Assembly (NCBI GenBank): GCA_964017145.1
Contig: OZ024844.1
Span: 4,030,001 to 4,094,000 of the forward strand
Reading direction: 5' to 3'
DNA from: Agrocybe praecox
Taxonomy: Eukaryota > Basidiomycota > Agaricomycetes > Agaricales > Agrocybaceae
DNA: 64,000 nucleotides
Below, one piece after another: positions 22,282-34,522 of this stretch. Each line of letters starts with the position of its first letter. Position 1 is the first letter of the stretch. Both the position numbers and the translations under genes were made by a program. A model generated the notes under the pieces. The model was not told where the DNA came from. It did no database searches and saw nothing but the letters and a program-made list of their open reading frames with translations.

Positions 22282-23134
22282 TCAAAAGGATCCACTGAAT
22301 ACCCACCCTCCAGCTGTGTAGAAAGCGGTAAGTAGTACACCTAAATATTCTCGTTAGAATCCCGAGTAAATGAGCAATGGGATAATTTTAATTTCACTTA
22401 CCGAATGCTCCGAGACTGCCCAATGCATTCATGAATCCGCCTCGCTGTTCGTTGAAAATGCCGATTAAAAATTTGCCTATCGAAATGAAGAGAGGACAAC
22501 AGTAGTAGTTACGCTTACCTTGCCAGGTCCACCCCTAATGTATCCGCTGGTGAAGAAGATGCGGGAGACGCTCCACGTCGTAACAGCAATGGCGGTCTGA
22601 ACGGGGTACTTGGTACCGCTGATAAGCGCTCTGAGGTCATACGCGATATGTCAGTAGACGTTCCTACGCATACAGTGAGTCGCAAGACTCACGGAATTGT
22701 GATGAGAGGCATCATTTCGAGCGTTTGTTGATGGGCGCCTGATGTATTGCAGAAAAGGTGAATACATGCAAGCTAAAGAGTAAATATTTTACTTACGCTG
22801 TGCGCAGTTGAATTTTACGGCGTCTTGTGATTTTTCCATTTCGGCTTTTTCAGCATACACTATGACACAGGTTGAGTAACATGTTAACATGATGAAAATG
22901 AGGTGTTTTATTTAGACGTACTTTGTGGGTACTCGATTCCAGCGCGTTTGCGGAACCGTCCGACCGTGATGTATTGTCCAAGGATGACCACAATCGTGGA
23001 CATCAAGGAGGCGCCAACATATTGGTAACTATTTTCGTAGAAATGAGACACTGCCCAACTTCAAGTACTGGAACGAGCGAATATTTAACGTACCCCTGTG
23101 GGATGGAGACAGTGATGAGGGGTGCTGGGGACAT
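22282..23134 (-). CDS. MAPEG / MGST3-like protein (diverged third paralog)
   Basis: Seven exons: 23134-23094, 23028-22922, 22859-22797, 22738-22693, 22630-22519, 22444-22402, 22340-22282, 156 aa. The internal exon lengths 107, 63, 46 and 112 and the last exon of 59 nt equal those of the two copies at 2.3 and 17.3 kb, so the three genes share one ancestor. The protein keeps FNCAQRAHQQTLEMMP, here with the standard alanine that the other two have changed to cysteine, then KYPVQTAIAVTTWSV and FSGSF at the end. It has diverged much more than the two recent copies. Likely a membrane glutathione transferase/peroxidase. No GT31-like neighbour is present upstream here. Confidence 0.85.
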
Positions 23135-23880
23135 GGCGTGGTTGTTTTAGATTTCAGAGGTAATAAACCGTAGAATAGAGGATAAAAGTATGAAAGGAAT
23201 GTGTTGCAGATGGAAATCGTTGAAAATTCGAACATAGCTCGGTCTTTATACTTCTCATCGTTCCTGTCAACGTAACCAATTGCCGAAGGGACGTGTACAC
23301 GCGTGTCTTGGTCATTTAATTCCTACCGTAATGAGAGAACATACATACCAAATTCCGTGGGTAAGTATGCTTGCGTCGCCTTTCGGCACAGGGAAGTATG
23401 TCAGCCCGGTGCTAGTGGAAGGTCGTGGGAACTATTAATGGCCAATTCTTTTCGACCGTACACTATATTTAGCAGCGGCACAGCATTGTCACTGCTGGCG
23501 GCGGACAAAAATCAATATCACGAAAGCGAAAGCGAAAGATGCGAATTTGAATTTGGAACCAACATTACTCAAAGGTGATGACGAATTCGTGGATTTTTAG
23601 ATAGACATATGTTTACAATTACAAACTAGTTAGTAAGGAGTCAGGATAGGGTTGAGAATTTATACATGAAGTTAGAAGGTACTTCTCGCTACGAGTGTTC
23701 ATATCGACTCGGCCGCCCGAGGGATCGGCATTTGGCTTAAGATTTTGCTGGTATTTTTTAGCCGTATTTGGAACCTTAACAGGAAAGAAGATGGGCGTCA
23801 AAGTATGTCGGACAATTTGACAATAATGTTTGGAAGGTGGAAATGTCCCACGAGTCTCAAGACCGCGTCCCGTCGACAAA
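23135..23880. other. intergenic region without a recognised gene
   Basis: Contains the promoter side of the third MAPEG gene and the 3' flank of the NACHT gene. No coding region or structured repeat supported. Confidence 0.45.
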
Positions 23881-26800
23881 TCATTTGCCTTTGCCTTTCT
23901 TTTTGCGGGCGTTATTGGGCTTTGGCGAATTCAGGGATTGTGATTGTGTCTGAGTCTGGGAAGCATTGTTAGGTCTAATAGTTTCAGGATTCTGGTAGGA
24001 GGATGGTGGGCTTTCGTTGCTCGCCGGGGGTCTCGAAGGACGGGAAGGTTTGGTCGGTATAGGTGGATTAGGCTGTGTAGCCGCTGAAGATTGTGAAGAT
24101 GCCGTTTTTGAATTATTTGAACCAACGACTGCGAGTTTAATAGGTGTCCGAGACGGACCAGAACCCTTCTGTGTGTTGTTGTTAGGAGAAGGTGAAGTCG
24201 CAGGACGGGCGCTTGGAGGGGCTAAGAATGAGCGTTGTACGGGCTGCGGTTGAGAATGTGGCTGAGATTTTGGATTAGTAGATGATCCTGGAGAAGTGGA
24301 CGTATGCTTATGAGGTGTGCGTCCGGTCGCGGAAGGGGCGCTGGAAGTGCCAGAGGGACTCATAGGCGTACCTGAAGCCTTATGACCAGGTACTGCGCGA
24401 CTGGAAGTTTGAGCTGGTCTGGGTACACTCCTAGGAGGAGCCGAAGGCTTTTTCGATGCACCAGAAGGTATAAGATCCAAATACTGTGTGATGGCTTGCA
24501 TAGTCGCGGATGGTAGACTTTTGCATATACTGGGATACACCGTAAGCAAATTTTCGATACTATTCGTTAGTTGAGATGACTGCCCCGCATGTGAAAGCGA
24601 GTGCACAAGAAGGTTCGAAAAAGCCACCCGAGCACCGTCTTGAGTGCCCGTAGATTTTATCTCTTTTAGACAAAAGAGTGCCGCTTTAGTTTGGATCGGC
24701 CTGTTAAGGACTTTCGCCATTGTCTTTGGAAGATGCGTCCGAGAAAAGTGACCTTCGTCGCAAAGTCCGCAAAGTGTGTCTGGCCCCCGCAGTCTGATAC
24801 TGAGTTGGTCCTTTTCTTTATCCCATGCAGGAAACACAACGAGTGGTACTAGGTCAGGGACGTAGTGGTTAACCAGTTCTAACCCTTTAGCATGCGTGGA
24901 TTGTGCCCGCTCAAATTCTTCCGAGTTCGAGTCGTCTGATGAATCCCAATCTTCTTCGTCATCTTCAGTATCAGAGACGCTTTGCAGAGCCACCATTGAA
25001 TCAGAACTATCTTCGCCTTCTTTCGATTTTATAGCCTTCTTTACTGTATCTGGTTTGTTCCTAACTTCCACTTTCTTCATCCAGAATATACTTGGTTTCC
25101 AGCGACCGTACGGGAGTAGCATCGCAAAATTCTCGTCAAAGTATGTCACAAGGTCCTCGTGAGTGGCGGATGGCTTGAAATATCCATGTCAGCCTCAAAT
25201 TCAGATACCCTCAGAGGATAAGTTTACCCACGAGATGGCTTTGAACGTGTCGCAGCAAAGAGACAAGATAGTATCCCCCTTTTGGTCGTTTCCCAGGAGA
25301 TCTTCCAAATATTGAATCAGGAGCAATCTGCATCAAAATTTCTCCGAGAGTATTGCGTGGATTGGCGTCGGCCAATAACTGGGACATAATTTTGTACGAC
25401 AACACTGATAATTCGTATCAGAATCTTAACGTATAGATAAGTCTTTAGAAAAGTAGCGATACCTTCCGGATTGCGGTCCTCGCGAAAGATGGCGCAAGCA
25501 ATATCTGTTACGATATCACTTCTATTGCAATGAAGGTCCAACGACCGTGTCTTGTCATATAAGAAGTCACCGAATGATGCATGGAATGGCCTTATCTGTT
25601 CTTCACTGGAGTCTAAAAGTGAGGCAAGTTCGTATAATATTGCCCACGTTTCACCGATTTCAGCCCCAAGGACATTAGCTAAGTCAGCCGGAGAGACTTT
25701 ATCGAGATATCTTGGATACTCGAGGCAGACTGCGATGGCCTTGACAGATACCTCGACGTCATTTCTTGTCCTGAGAATGAGAGAATAGAGGGCGTCAAGT
25801 GCAGCAAAAGGATGTTTTCTTTTATCCTCCAGCTTAGGTAGGAGGTCAAGGTCCAGTACGTGTTTCAAGCGCGCAACAGCATGGTGTCGATGGTTAGAAG
25901 ACCCCACGTATTTCTCGACCGTAGAAGCAAAGATGAACTGACCAGAAGATTTTGAAACAAGGTAGTCGATGTTGTCAGATGTAGGCCAGTCAGCGTTCGG
26001 GGGATATGGAAGTTGCTTCCGTATCTTTATAAATTTTTCGACTAAAAAACTTCGAATATCGGCGTCAGAGTCTGCATCGTCGTTCAACGAAATTTGACTC
26101 GATATCGAAAACAACAAGGAGTCGGGGTCTTTGAACGCAGTGACGATGGTAGGTTCTGGGCGAGAGCAGACGAGGATTCGAAGGGTAGAGTTATGTTGAT
26201 GTAGCGTCTCTGTTATAGCGTCGAGGACGAGCTGTTGGTCATCAGAGCTGAGTGTTTCGTCGAGCCCATCCAGTATTATGACATATGGGGTGATACCACA
26301 CGGAGAAATAAGGTCGTAGGGGTCCAGAACGAGCTTCTTGAACTGATCGTGGAGGGTTGCCAAAAATATATGTGGATCTTGGCTGATAGCGTCCGCAATA
26401 ACACCTTTCGCATCCGCAAGGGTATGGACAGCCATCCTATACGCGAGAGTGGGAACGAGCGAAACGAGCTGATCGCCTGTGCCATCCCCACGAGAGAAGA
26501 AGTATTCTCCGAGCAAAATGCCTTCCTCCTTGTCGCACCATTTCGCAATTGTCCTCGCAATAGCTGTCTTTCCACCCCCAGCAGCCCCGTGTAGCCACAT
26601 AACAAACTTGTCCTTCTCGGTACTACGTAATACCCATCCCTTCAGGTGTTCGAGGGTCTTGGATCGTGTATTGCCATAACATGTCGCATGGGAAGGATCG
26701 GAGTCAGCAAGATGGAATGCACGAGGAGAGGCCTTTCCAGCCAGTTTATCAAAACCTAGTTTGTCCAACCAGATAACGAGGTAAACGTCAAACGGCAAGC

Positions 26801-26914
26801 TGCACTACGAAATTTGGACGCACTGATGCTCGCCTGTGTGCGCGCAACACTTTGATTGAATTTTCCTCCGGTAATCACGACGTTACTGCGAGAAAACATA
26901 CCCTCTTCCGACAT
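23881..26914 (-). CDS. NACHT-domain NTPase with long Ser/Pro/Thr-rich C-terminal tail
   Basis: Exon 1 probably starts at 26914 (MSEEGMFSRSNVVITGGKF); such a NVVITGG motif is common at the start of fungal NACHT proteins. The exon 1/2 junction is uncertain (acceptor perhaps at about 26775). The main exon runs to 25463, followed by 25404-25232 and 25173-23881. The NACHT domain has Walker A HGAAGGGKTAIART and Walker B YVIILDGLDE, then LRILVCSRPEP and a helical region ending in HASFGDFL, as in the NWD family. Instead of WD40 or ankyrin repeats, the protein continues into an acidic segment and about 220 residues rich in S, P, T, Q and N, ending in a lysine-rich KKKGKGK. Such STAND NTPases serve in fungal innate recognition and regulated cell death. 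The tail could instead be a separate gene, but the splice phases join cleanly. Confidence 0.75.
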
Positions 26915-27363
26915 TGATCGAGGAGGAAAGGCAACCCGGGGAGCACTTGCTGACTAATAAAGCGGGCAGGTCATTTTCGACTCACGAACAGGGTATTTTT
27001 AAAGGGACACAAGAACGAACCAAAGCTGCGCGGTGGGGTTCTTCCTACGGAAAGAGTCACTGAGAATTAATTCCAATAATATCATAGCAAGGCACGCACC
27101 CTTGATGATTTGACTCGAGGAAGATCATTATTCGAATGATGACACGAGCTACGAGATTAAAACTCAAATTTCGACGTTGAAACATATATCATCTTTCATC
27201 GCTTTTGAAATTCTTGCTAATTTTCTAAACGTTCTCTTTGGTTTCTTTGTCATTCTGAGAGAGAGAAGGTACTTAGTAGGGAGATAAAGCGAAATTTGGA
27301 AACATCCCGTGTGGCAACAATTCGCATGAATGTCAGCATTTTCACATCACGTGAACTGATATT
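26915..27363. other. intergenic region
   Basis: A/T-rich; presumably the promoter of the NACHT gene and the 3' flank of the next minus-strand gene. No further feature supported. Confidence 0.4.
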
Positions 27364-27850
27364 TTACGCGTCGCTTCCCGCTAAATGAAAGCTAGGGAGG
27401 TCGATGGAAAAGGAAGTGAGACAGATTGAATGGATGTGAACATTTTTTGAAATTATATAAATTAAATTCGTGTAGGGGGGAGGATTTGACAGAGATATAT
27501 TTTGCACCGTTGACGCTGTGTTTGTTTGTTGATTAGATAAAGGCGGATGGGCTGGTAATTGATTGAGAGATAACGCAGACGACGAATTGATACTGGGTCG
27601 GACATGTACATCCTCCGGAACTCGGATTGGAAGATGTAAGCTCTGTGCCCGTGATACTGATCTACGGGGAGGCTCTGGGTCTGGATAAGTTACGTCCGAC
27701 GTAGTTTCTATAGTTTTCATGTTCATAAAGACCTACAACTCGTGAAAATGGTAAGATGAGCTTACCCATACATCGCCGTGTATATGCAATGAATGCAAAA
27801 GCAATTATGACCAAAACAATGGGAATGACTATGTATCCCACTGAAATGGT
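27364..27850 (-). CDS. small single-span membrane protein with PPPY tail (5' end unclear)
   Basis: An exon from about 27848 to 27766 encodes a membrane span (GYIVIPIVLVIIAFAFIAYT) followed by RRC. A second exon, 27707-27364, encodes a cytosolic tail rich in S, P and N that holds the motifs LPAHPP and PPPY. The layout matches the genes at 34141-34522 and 42562-43211: very short N terminus, one span, basic stop-transfer residues, then a proline/tyrosine-rich tail. PPxY motifs bind WW domains such as those of Rsp5-type ubiquitin ligases, so an endosomal or adaptor role is possible. No in-frame start codon precedes the span; an ATG just upstream is out of frame. Either there is an unseen first exon or the copy is damaged. 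Confidence 0.5.
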
Positions 27851-27870
27851 TTGTCATGGGCTACTCTGGA

Positions 27871-28281
27871 GGGAACGGGGTGTGGGGTAGCCAGACACAA
27901 AATATTCTATATAAGTGTTTTCCCAGCCTTTCAAAATGGGTCTGCATTTGTGTTTCACATCATATCAGAGGTGTATTCGAAAAATATATGCCATGCGTGC
28001 CGGTACATTTGCCAGAGCCCAAGAATGTACTGCAAGGGATAGAAAAAGTAAGTTACCGTAAAATTCCACAAGCTGATGGAAGACATTTATACAAGTGGCT
28101 ATGAAATATCCCTGACTTGGAAAATTCGCCGCAAATTTCAATTATCTCGCTCGCTCACTGATTTATTTTCCACGAGAAAGGGGTAAGGTGATTGAGGGAC
28201 TCAAAATTTGTCCATCAGTCCAACTTGCACAATCTGAATTATAGTCACTGTAACATACAAAATTTCGCCTTTAATAATATC
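27871..28281. other. intergenic region
   Basis: Between the 3' end of the aspartic peptidase gene and the small membrane-protein gene. No further feature supported. Confidence 0.35.
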
Positions 28282-30153
28282 TTAGTTCGTCGCAGCCGTG
28301 GTAAATTGGGTTCGGGCAAGGCCAACACGCCTATTCGCGGTATCATACACGGAGTAAAACCGCTCCAGGAATGCCATACCGTTGATAAAGTCAAATCCCT
28401 GACCGGAGGTAGACCCGAGGTCGGCGACGATTCCGTAGATACTGGAAGAAGCACCCCCTATATCCGCGTTCAGACTTCGGGGCCATATTTGCGCGTTGGG
28501 AGTCAGTGTAAATGCGACCTAAAACGAAATACTAGGTATAAAATACACGTCATGACTGAACAGTGCGGGTTGGACGTACACCTCCGGTTATGAATGTCAA
28601 CGACTGAAAGTTGGAAAATTGAGCACTGGTAAAACGAAGTAAACCTGTGTTTGCATCAGTAATACCCCCGGTTGCAGTTTTGTACTTTGTAAATCCATCG
28701 GTGGCAATGAGTACCAGCGTCGTTCCTATAGATATGATGAAGTGGTAGTGTGTATGATTGCAGAAAAAGCGACCTACCGGTATCGACAATTCCCGCAGTA
28801 GTCGATAAGATAGTTGTACTCCCATATTTGATGGATTGATCGATGCCCCAGAACTGGTTCGCAGGTGAGGTTTTGGTAATAGGGCTGTATGCATATACCA
28901 TCTAGGTCACTTTATGGCAATTCGGATCCACGATAATATACGTACATAAATGTAATAGCTGTTAAGATTGAGCTGGTGCCGTCAATAATGAACTTGGTCT
29001 TATCAACTCCGCCTGTGTAGCTACAATTAATATTCGAATGATGGACAAATATCGAAGACAGCATTTTATCTGAAGTAACATCTTACCCCATGTAATTTCT
29101 CCGTTTAATGAATCATCTGTGCTTGTTGGTTGGAAAGAAATTCCAATTTGGTTCGCAGTAATGACACCCGCGCTGAATAGGTTGTCTGTCACGGTAGGGA
29201 TGAGAGTCCCAGTAGCGGGAGATAAGGTCCCGAGTGTCAAGCCGACTGGTCCAAGACTGGAATCTCATCAACCTCAAGAAAAACTGCCAGGATTCGACAT
29301 ACCCGAGAATACCATCGACGTTTTGGAATCCTGTGGTCTACGTGGAAAACACATAAGTCCTCCAATGAGGGAAATGAAAGTGATGTTGAACAATTACAGT
29401 TGAGGCAACACCCATAGATTGTTTTGGAATTACGAGTCCAGGAGAAATAGTTACGGTATCTGTGAACTCGTTTCCTGCGTAGACGCTAGTAAGATATGTA
29501 TCATATGCCAACGTGGTGAATAGTAGTAGTAATACCTGCAAATGATCCAGCACCATACGTCACAGACTAACGATGATACACGTTTTAGCTTAGGTAAGAA
29601 AGTAGTTATGCTAGCTAACGTACGACTTTATTGGACGTTTGGGTGCTAGTGCCCGTCCTTACGTATGCCTTTTTAGCGCCTAACCAGGTATTTGAGCTAG
29701 TATTGCGACAGAACATAAGATTTCGAATGAAATAATTATCATGAACACGCTCAATGGTCTTACCTCCCAGTGTCAACAATGAGCGAGTCTATAGTAAGCG
29801 GTTCAACGAGTAAGATATTAAAGCGTAATATGACCTTGTCTACAAATAAACGTGCAGGTCGTAGCCGGACTTCCAACACCGACAGATGCAACATAGACGA
29901 CGGCTTGATTGTCGATCTGTTCGTTGAACACATCGTCGTTATTGAACGGAATTCCGACTGCTTTGGATGTTCCTTTGGATTTCAGTGCCTTGGCCCTGGT
30001 TTGATCGTGTCGAAGAAGGTTATGAACACTAGTCAGGTTGAGCCGACGGGAAATGGGCAAAGTGATTGGAGAATGATTGACGAGCAATGATGTTGCGCTG
30101 ACATCAAAGGCAATCGATAGCAGGAACGGTAAGAGTACGAGAAGATATAACAT
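28282..30153 (-). CDS. pepsin-like aspartic peptidase (family A1)
   Basis: The start at 30153 gives a secretory signal (MLYLLVLLPFLLSIAF), then a propeptide-like part (LTSVHNLLRHDQTRAKAL). The mature part has the first active-site motif LIVDTGSSNTWLG, the flap region SVTYGAGSFAG with a tyrosine, and a second active-site motif AGIVDTGTTLVLI. The C-terminal lobe ends in ..FLERFYSVYDTANRRVGLA, typical of family A1. About ten exons are needed, and all junctions can be found with GT..AG sites. The exception is the first intron, which appears to begin with GC (donor about 29853, after the SPATT codons). The product ends at TAA 28284-28282. The expected role is a secreted acid protease for nutrition; no membrane anchor follows the catalytic domain. 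Confidence 0.85.
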
Positions 30154-31753
30154 GATACTACAATAGATGGATCGTTGTAATGACTTATCTAACGAGGATC
30201 GCTGGTCTTATAGCTTTCTAATCCCAGGGTCTGGGGTAGGGATGATTAAATTCTCAACGTTTCAACGCGCTCACGCTCTAAAATTAAGCATTCTAAGTCT
30301 GTATTTTTGCTCTGCTCTGAATCTTATCCATTCCCGACGGCGTATCGGCTAAAGGCTGGCCAGGTAATTCGAGCAGCAGATTACGCAGAGACACATATAA
30401 CTCTCATGCCACAGGCCACACGCCACAGTATTCAGTACCGCCTCAGCTTCAATTCATTTACATAAGCCTTGTCAAGGTATCTGAGTTCCACGAAGTGGGT
30501 AATTCCCTGCCACAAGACAAAGGAGAACCTTGGTCTGCATTCAAGATCTGATCCTGCCTGTGAATAAACAGACACCTAGTGCTGTACACATATTACCACG
30601 CCATATATTTTGAAATATTCTGTCAATCTCCGTGACTCTTAGTGTTGAGTTCGGATGACTTTTCACGCTTTTTCATTCAATTTTTGATAGTCACGTTGTC
30701 CATTTTTGCGGGGTCCTAACCTAACTAATGTCCACAACCTTCTCCGCCACGATCAAACCAGAGCAAAAACATGTACGTCCGAAGGCACAACCAGCAAACG
30801 GTTCCCAGAGAGTGATCTATGGGAGAGACCGAGCGCATTTTACTGTGTGCGTTTTTTGGACCAAGGTAGCTTCGCTCGGGTTTGTTCGCGGTGGAGGTGG
30901 TTGTGGACGCTAATCAGGGTAGGGCTTTGAGTTTCTCAGAAGGGCTTGAGAGTACAGAACAGGATGTATTCTGTTCAGAAACTGATTTGTCTAGAGCTAT
31001 ACATCTCGCCCTTTATACTAATTGTGAGAAATGTAATTTCAATTGACAAACTATGCAAAGGATGTTTCTAAGCTAAATATAAGTTCGAGGAAGATTGGAA
31101 CATAACAGAAGGAAAACCTTGGTCCGTATACAAGGTTTCATATAGTCTGATCTTCATGATCTTCATCCCTTGAGCAAAGCTGATTCTCTGAAAAGGGCTT
31201 GTGGTTCTCATAATCAATCATAAACGCAACTTAAAAGGGATCTGTCATAAGTACGCTCAAACCCCTTTACTCGACTCCCCTTGGCACGACACTACATAGG
31301 TGAGTCGACTATTATTATCAAGGAACGTCCGTTAACTGTGGAAACATAACATTGACAGGTTAATCGGTGTAATGAAGCCAGGGCATATAGAACAAGTTGA
31401 TGCTAATATACATATAATCGGCGCTACATTAGATACCTAATCTAATTTACAATAGCAATACCTTGAGGATAAAGAGAGTGTTCTAAAGATGGTAATTTAC
31501 AAAGGAATGACGAGTATGCAATTGATAAGGAATGTGTGAATAAAACTTTTTGATACGGTCGTGGCCAGCCTCCATCTCGGGAAAGCTAAACACTCATAAT
31601 TAACTCGGTAAATGTTGGTACATGTGTTTCGGGATTATTTGAATTTGAATCCGGTTTGCGATGAATATGTACTTTTTGGAGGATTGTTCTTGAGTTGAGC
31701 CTATACGTAGTGTCTGGTCAACATTTGGGTAAAGAAAAAATTGGTAAAAAATC
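30154..31753. other. intergenic region with a peptidase relic
   Basis: Apart from the plus-strand fragment at 30700-30790, no gene is supported. The sequence is A/T-rich with short unrelated open frames. Confidence 0.45.
30700..30800 (+). pseudogene. inverted fragment of an aspartic-peptidase first exon
   Basis: On the plus strand the sequence reads LTNVHNLLRHDQTRAKT, nearly the same as LTSVHNLLRHDQTRAKA in the propeptide of the peptidase at 28282-30153, which lies on the other strand. Similarity covers only about 25 codons. It is a relic of an inverted duplicate of that gene. Confidence 0.8.
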
Positions 31754-32975
31754 TTACGATGCTAAGAACGTGTTGGAATGGACTGTAACAAATGTTGAGA
31801 ATTTGCCCGTAGAAAGAAAAGAAATCAGACGCACATCGTGTTATGCAAATGTAAATCGTCAACCAAACGACTGCATAATAGTCTGAGAAGATGAATCCTT
31901 GAATGGAAAAGTTGATACTCACAATTATGTGGCATAAGGAGAAACTGAGGATTCAGGTTAATAAAGAGCCACTTCGAACCGAAAGGATTAACATACACAA
32001 ATAAGCATCGAAACTTCGCTCATACTTTTTAGGAGGCCAGTTTCTACAGTGGCAATTGTTAGGTTTGACACAGGCGACATCGACCGACAAAAATGCTCAC
32101 CCATAGTCCACCTCATAATCGTGTGGATATTCACAGCAGTCCTATGATTACGACGCTTAGATACAGCATCATACGAAGATAATCAACGTAGTTACCTTCC
32201 CATAGACAGCTTTCTAAGTTTGCTGAGGTAGTAGCACAGCGACACCGCTTCAAGGACATCGAGGGCGGCACTTAGACTAAGCACGGCAATTATGATCCAT
32301 CGGCACTTGTTCTGGAAGGCCGGGAGAGACGAAGCCCTTTCCCCTTGTGCGTAGAGGAAAATGACCATTGCAAACAAAGCAAATGTCGATATCCAACAGA
32401 TTATGGGTACCAAGATGCGACCTTCACTCACTAGCCTGATGCGTTCAGCTAAGAAAGTCTGATCACACAACATAATCACCAATCAATAGTCCATCGGATG
32501 AGGGGATTCGATATTCAATATATACGTACCTGGACGACAGCACCGACGAATGCGCTGATTATAATTGTTATGGTAAGCGATGGAGGCGGTGGTTGGAGGA
32601 GAAAGACGGGATCTCCGTATTGTAGGATAGTCCATAAATAGATGAAATGGCAGATAAAAATGCTGTGGGCCAATTCACATAACCTACAGGACATTCAGTT
32701 TAGCTATGCTGGCGATGGGATGAGAGTACAAATAAGCATACCAAACGAAGCCCACCTATGAAATCATGCGTCAACGCGAGGAAAGTGCTAGATAGCATGA
32801 AGAAACTTACGAGAAACTTAAACAATAATGGATCTGAGGGAAAATTAAGGAAGTACATGTACATCTGTAAGGTACAGATACCGAAAAAGAAAATAGATAT
32901 GAATACTCCAAGGAACAGGGCACCCAAAGTCCCTTGGATATTAAACGAGGGAAGGACGTCCAACTGGCCAGACAT
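31754..32975 (-). CDS. DUF6534-type multi-span membrane protein (paralog 1)
   Basis: Nine exons: 32975-32811, 32755-32742, 32683-32530, 32458-32196, 32141-32101, 32043-31997, 31944-31923, 31882-31835, 31782-31754, 260 aa. The second exon is only 14 nt. The protein has seven hydrophobic segments and the pattern of the Agaricomycete DUF6534 family. It starts with TLGALFLGVFISIFFFGICTLQ; later elements include ..LAERIRLVSEGRI.., ..MRWTMETGLLKSM.. and FLLMPHN, ending FHSNTFLAS. The function of the family is not known; a receptor-like or transporter role has no support here. It is shorter at the C terminus than members I remember (about 330 aa), stopping right after the conserved SN-LLAS-like motif. 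The gene at 35335-36593 is its paralog with the same exon plan. Confidence 0.8.
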
Positions 32976-34140
32976 TAGAAGGTAAGAGGGAACAAGTTGA
33001 TGATTGCCTGGATGTTTTTCCAGTGCTTATAACGCGATTGATACTGGCGGAGCTGTCAACGCGCCATTGTATTCCGGCGGGAGTCTCAACGGAGGCCGTA
33101 TTGCCCTGTCGCGAGGACTCAACTACGTTTTTCGGCCACAGCCCCCAGCAGCGAATCCGCAACCAAGACCTTCGGGATGTACAAGGCTTCAAATAGAACA
33201 AATACTCAAACTATAATAGTGGGACTTATACTGGCTCAAGTTTGATTAGCATCCATCAAGCATTTATACAGGGGAGAAAATGGACATACCGTACTCAAAA
33301 CATTGTCCAGGAGGTCATCGATCGAAGAGGTATATCCTTCTTAGCCTCGTACTCGCGCTTTACACAACTCTTTACAGCCTCGGGAACGTGTGGAATAATC
33401 AGGGGAGGGGAGATGATATTCACTTGCATCACACGTCAGTGAAGTTTTACAACAAGCAATCAAGAGATGGTTGATGATAGCATTGGAGCTTGAAGCTTGA
33501 AGCTTGAAGAGCGATCATCGAGATGCGGTGTATGATAGATTTAGAAAGACGAGCACATACCACCTCATTACGATGCCTCATAACTCAACAATCGTCAAAT
33601 GTCAGCTTTTGCGCTTGGCAAGTTGGTTTGCGAGCCTAATCCAAAACTACTGGTCCGTCGTCGTTGTTTATCACCTTTAAAGTAATACGGCAATGGATTC
33701 ATGACGAAATGATGTAAATCTCCACGCGATGGGCAGGAAAAGCAACGGAGGACTCGTAGGACAAGGACTGCAAAGCCTTGAAAGGTTTGCTTTGTTCTGA
33801 TTCTCTGACGATGATGACGCGTCATAATTCATTGTAACGTCATTCCATTCTAGGACAGTATTCATAAATATTCTCATCACGTGGTAAGTTAACAAACTAG
33901 ACGCGTCGCGCTTGGGATCATGATGGGATAACACTGGCAAGAGTTGTTACAAGATGAAGATCACTCTTCCACTTGACTACTTTTAGATGAAATTATTTGC
34001 TGATATATTTACATTTAGAATCGTTTCGCAGTTGATAACGTTGATATCTTATGATCGATTTTAGATTATGATACATCATATTTATTTGATAAGGACATAC
34101 CACTCGTAATTCTGTACAAGACTGGTACTTTTAAGTCACA
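32976..34140. other. intergenic region
   Basis: No gene supported. A short (AGCTTGA)n run is at about 33489-33510. Short open frames are probably chance. Confidence 0.45.
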
Positions 34141-34522
34141 TTATCGAGCTGCTGGCGAATAAGGGGGTAAATAAGGCGAGATTTCTCCCTGTTTTTCGAT
34201 GGTCGATGGGTTGTAGTATGGTGGTACAGGGTCTTCAGGAGCTCCTCGTATATTCCATATTCTGTGGGCACGCACTGGGACTTGTATTGATGAATGCGAG
34301 GTGCTCAAACGCGAAGACACTGAACGACACGCTTCATGATCTTCATTGCCTCTCGTATGTTCTGGCAAGTTTGGGGCTCATGAGCTACTATACTGCGCAC
34401 GATCATTAGATACACTCACGACTCCGCTTATGGACGTTTCTCCGTGTATACGTGAGAAAGGCGACAATGATTATAACGACCATGACGGCAATGACTATGT
34501 ATCCTGCACCATTTCTGATCAT
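34141..34522 (-). CDS. small single-span membrane protein with PPYY tail
   Basis: Two exons, 34522-34420 and 34361-34141, encode 107 aa. A six-residue N terminus leads into one membrane span (about residues 7-24, YIVIAVMVVIIIVAFLTY), then RRNVHKRS as a positive stop-transfer. A cytosolic tail follows with an S-rich part and the motifs VPPYYN and LPPYSP. There is no signal peptide beyond the span itself, so the tail probably faces the cytosol. The layout is the same as at 27364 and 42562. PPxY-like motifs suggest WW-domain binding, for example to a Rsp5-type ligase. A longer 5' end cannot be ruled out: a possible acceptor lies just inside the start, before GYIVIAV. Confidence 0.55.

Noticed and set aside
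23745..23972. short plus-strand frame as a gene
   Set aside because: Overlaps the 3' end of the NACHT gene on the other strand and has no features.
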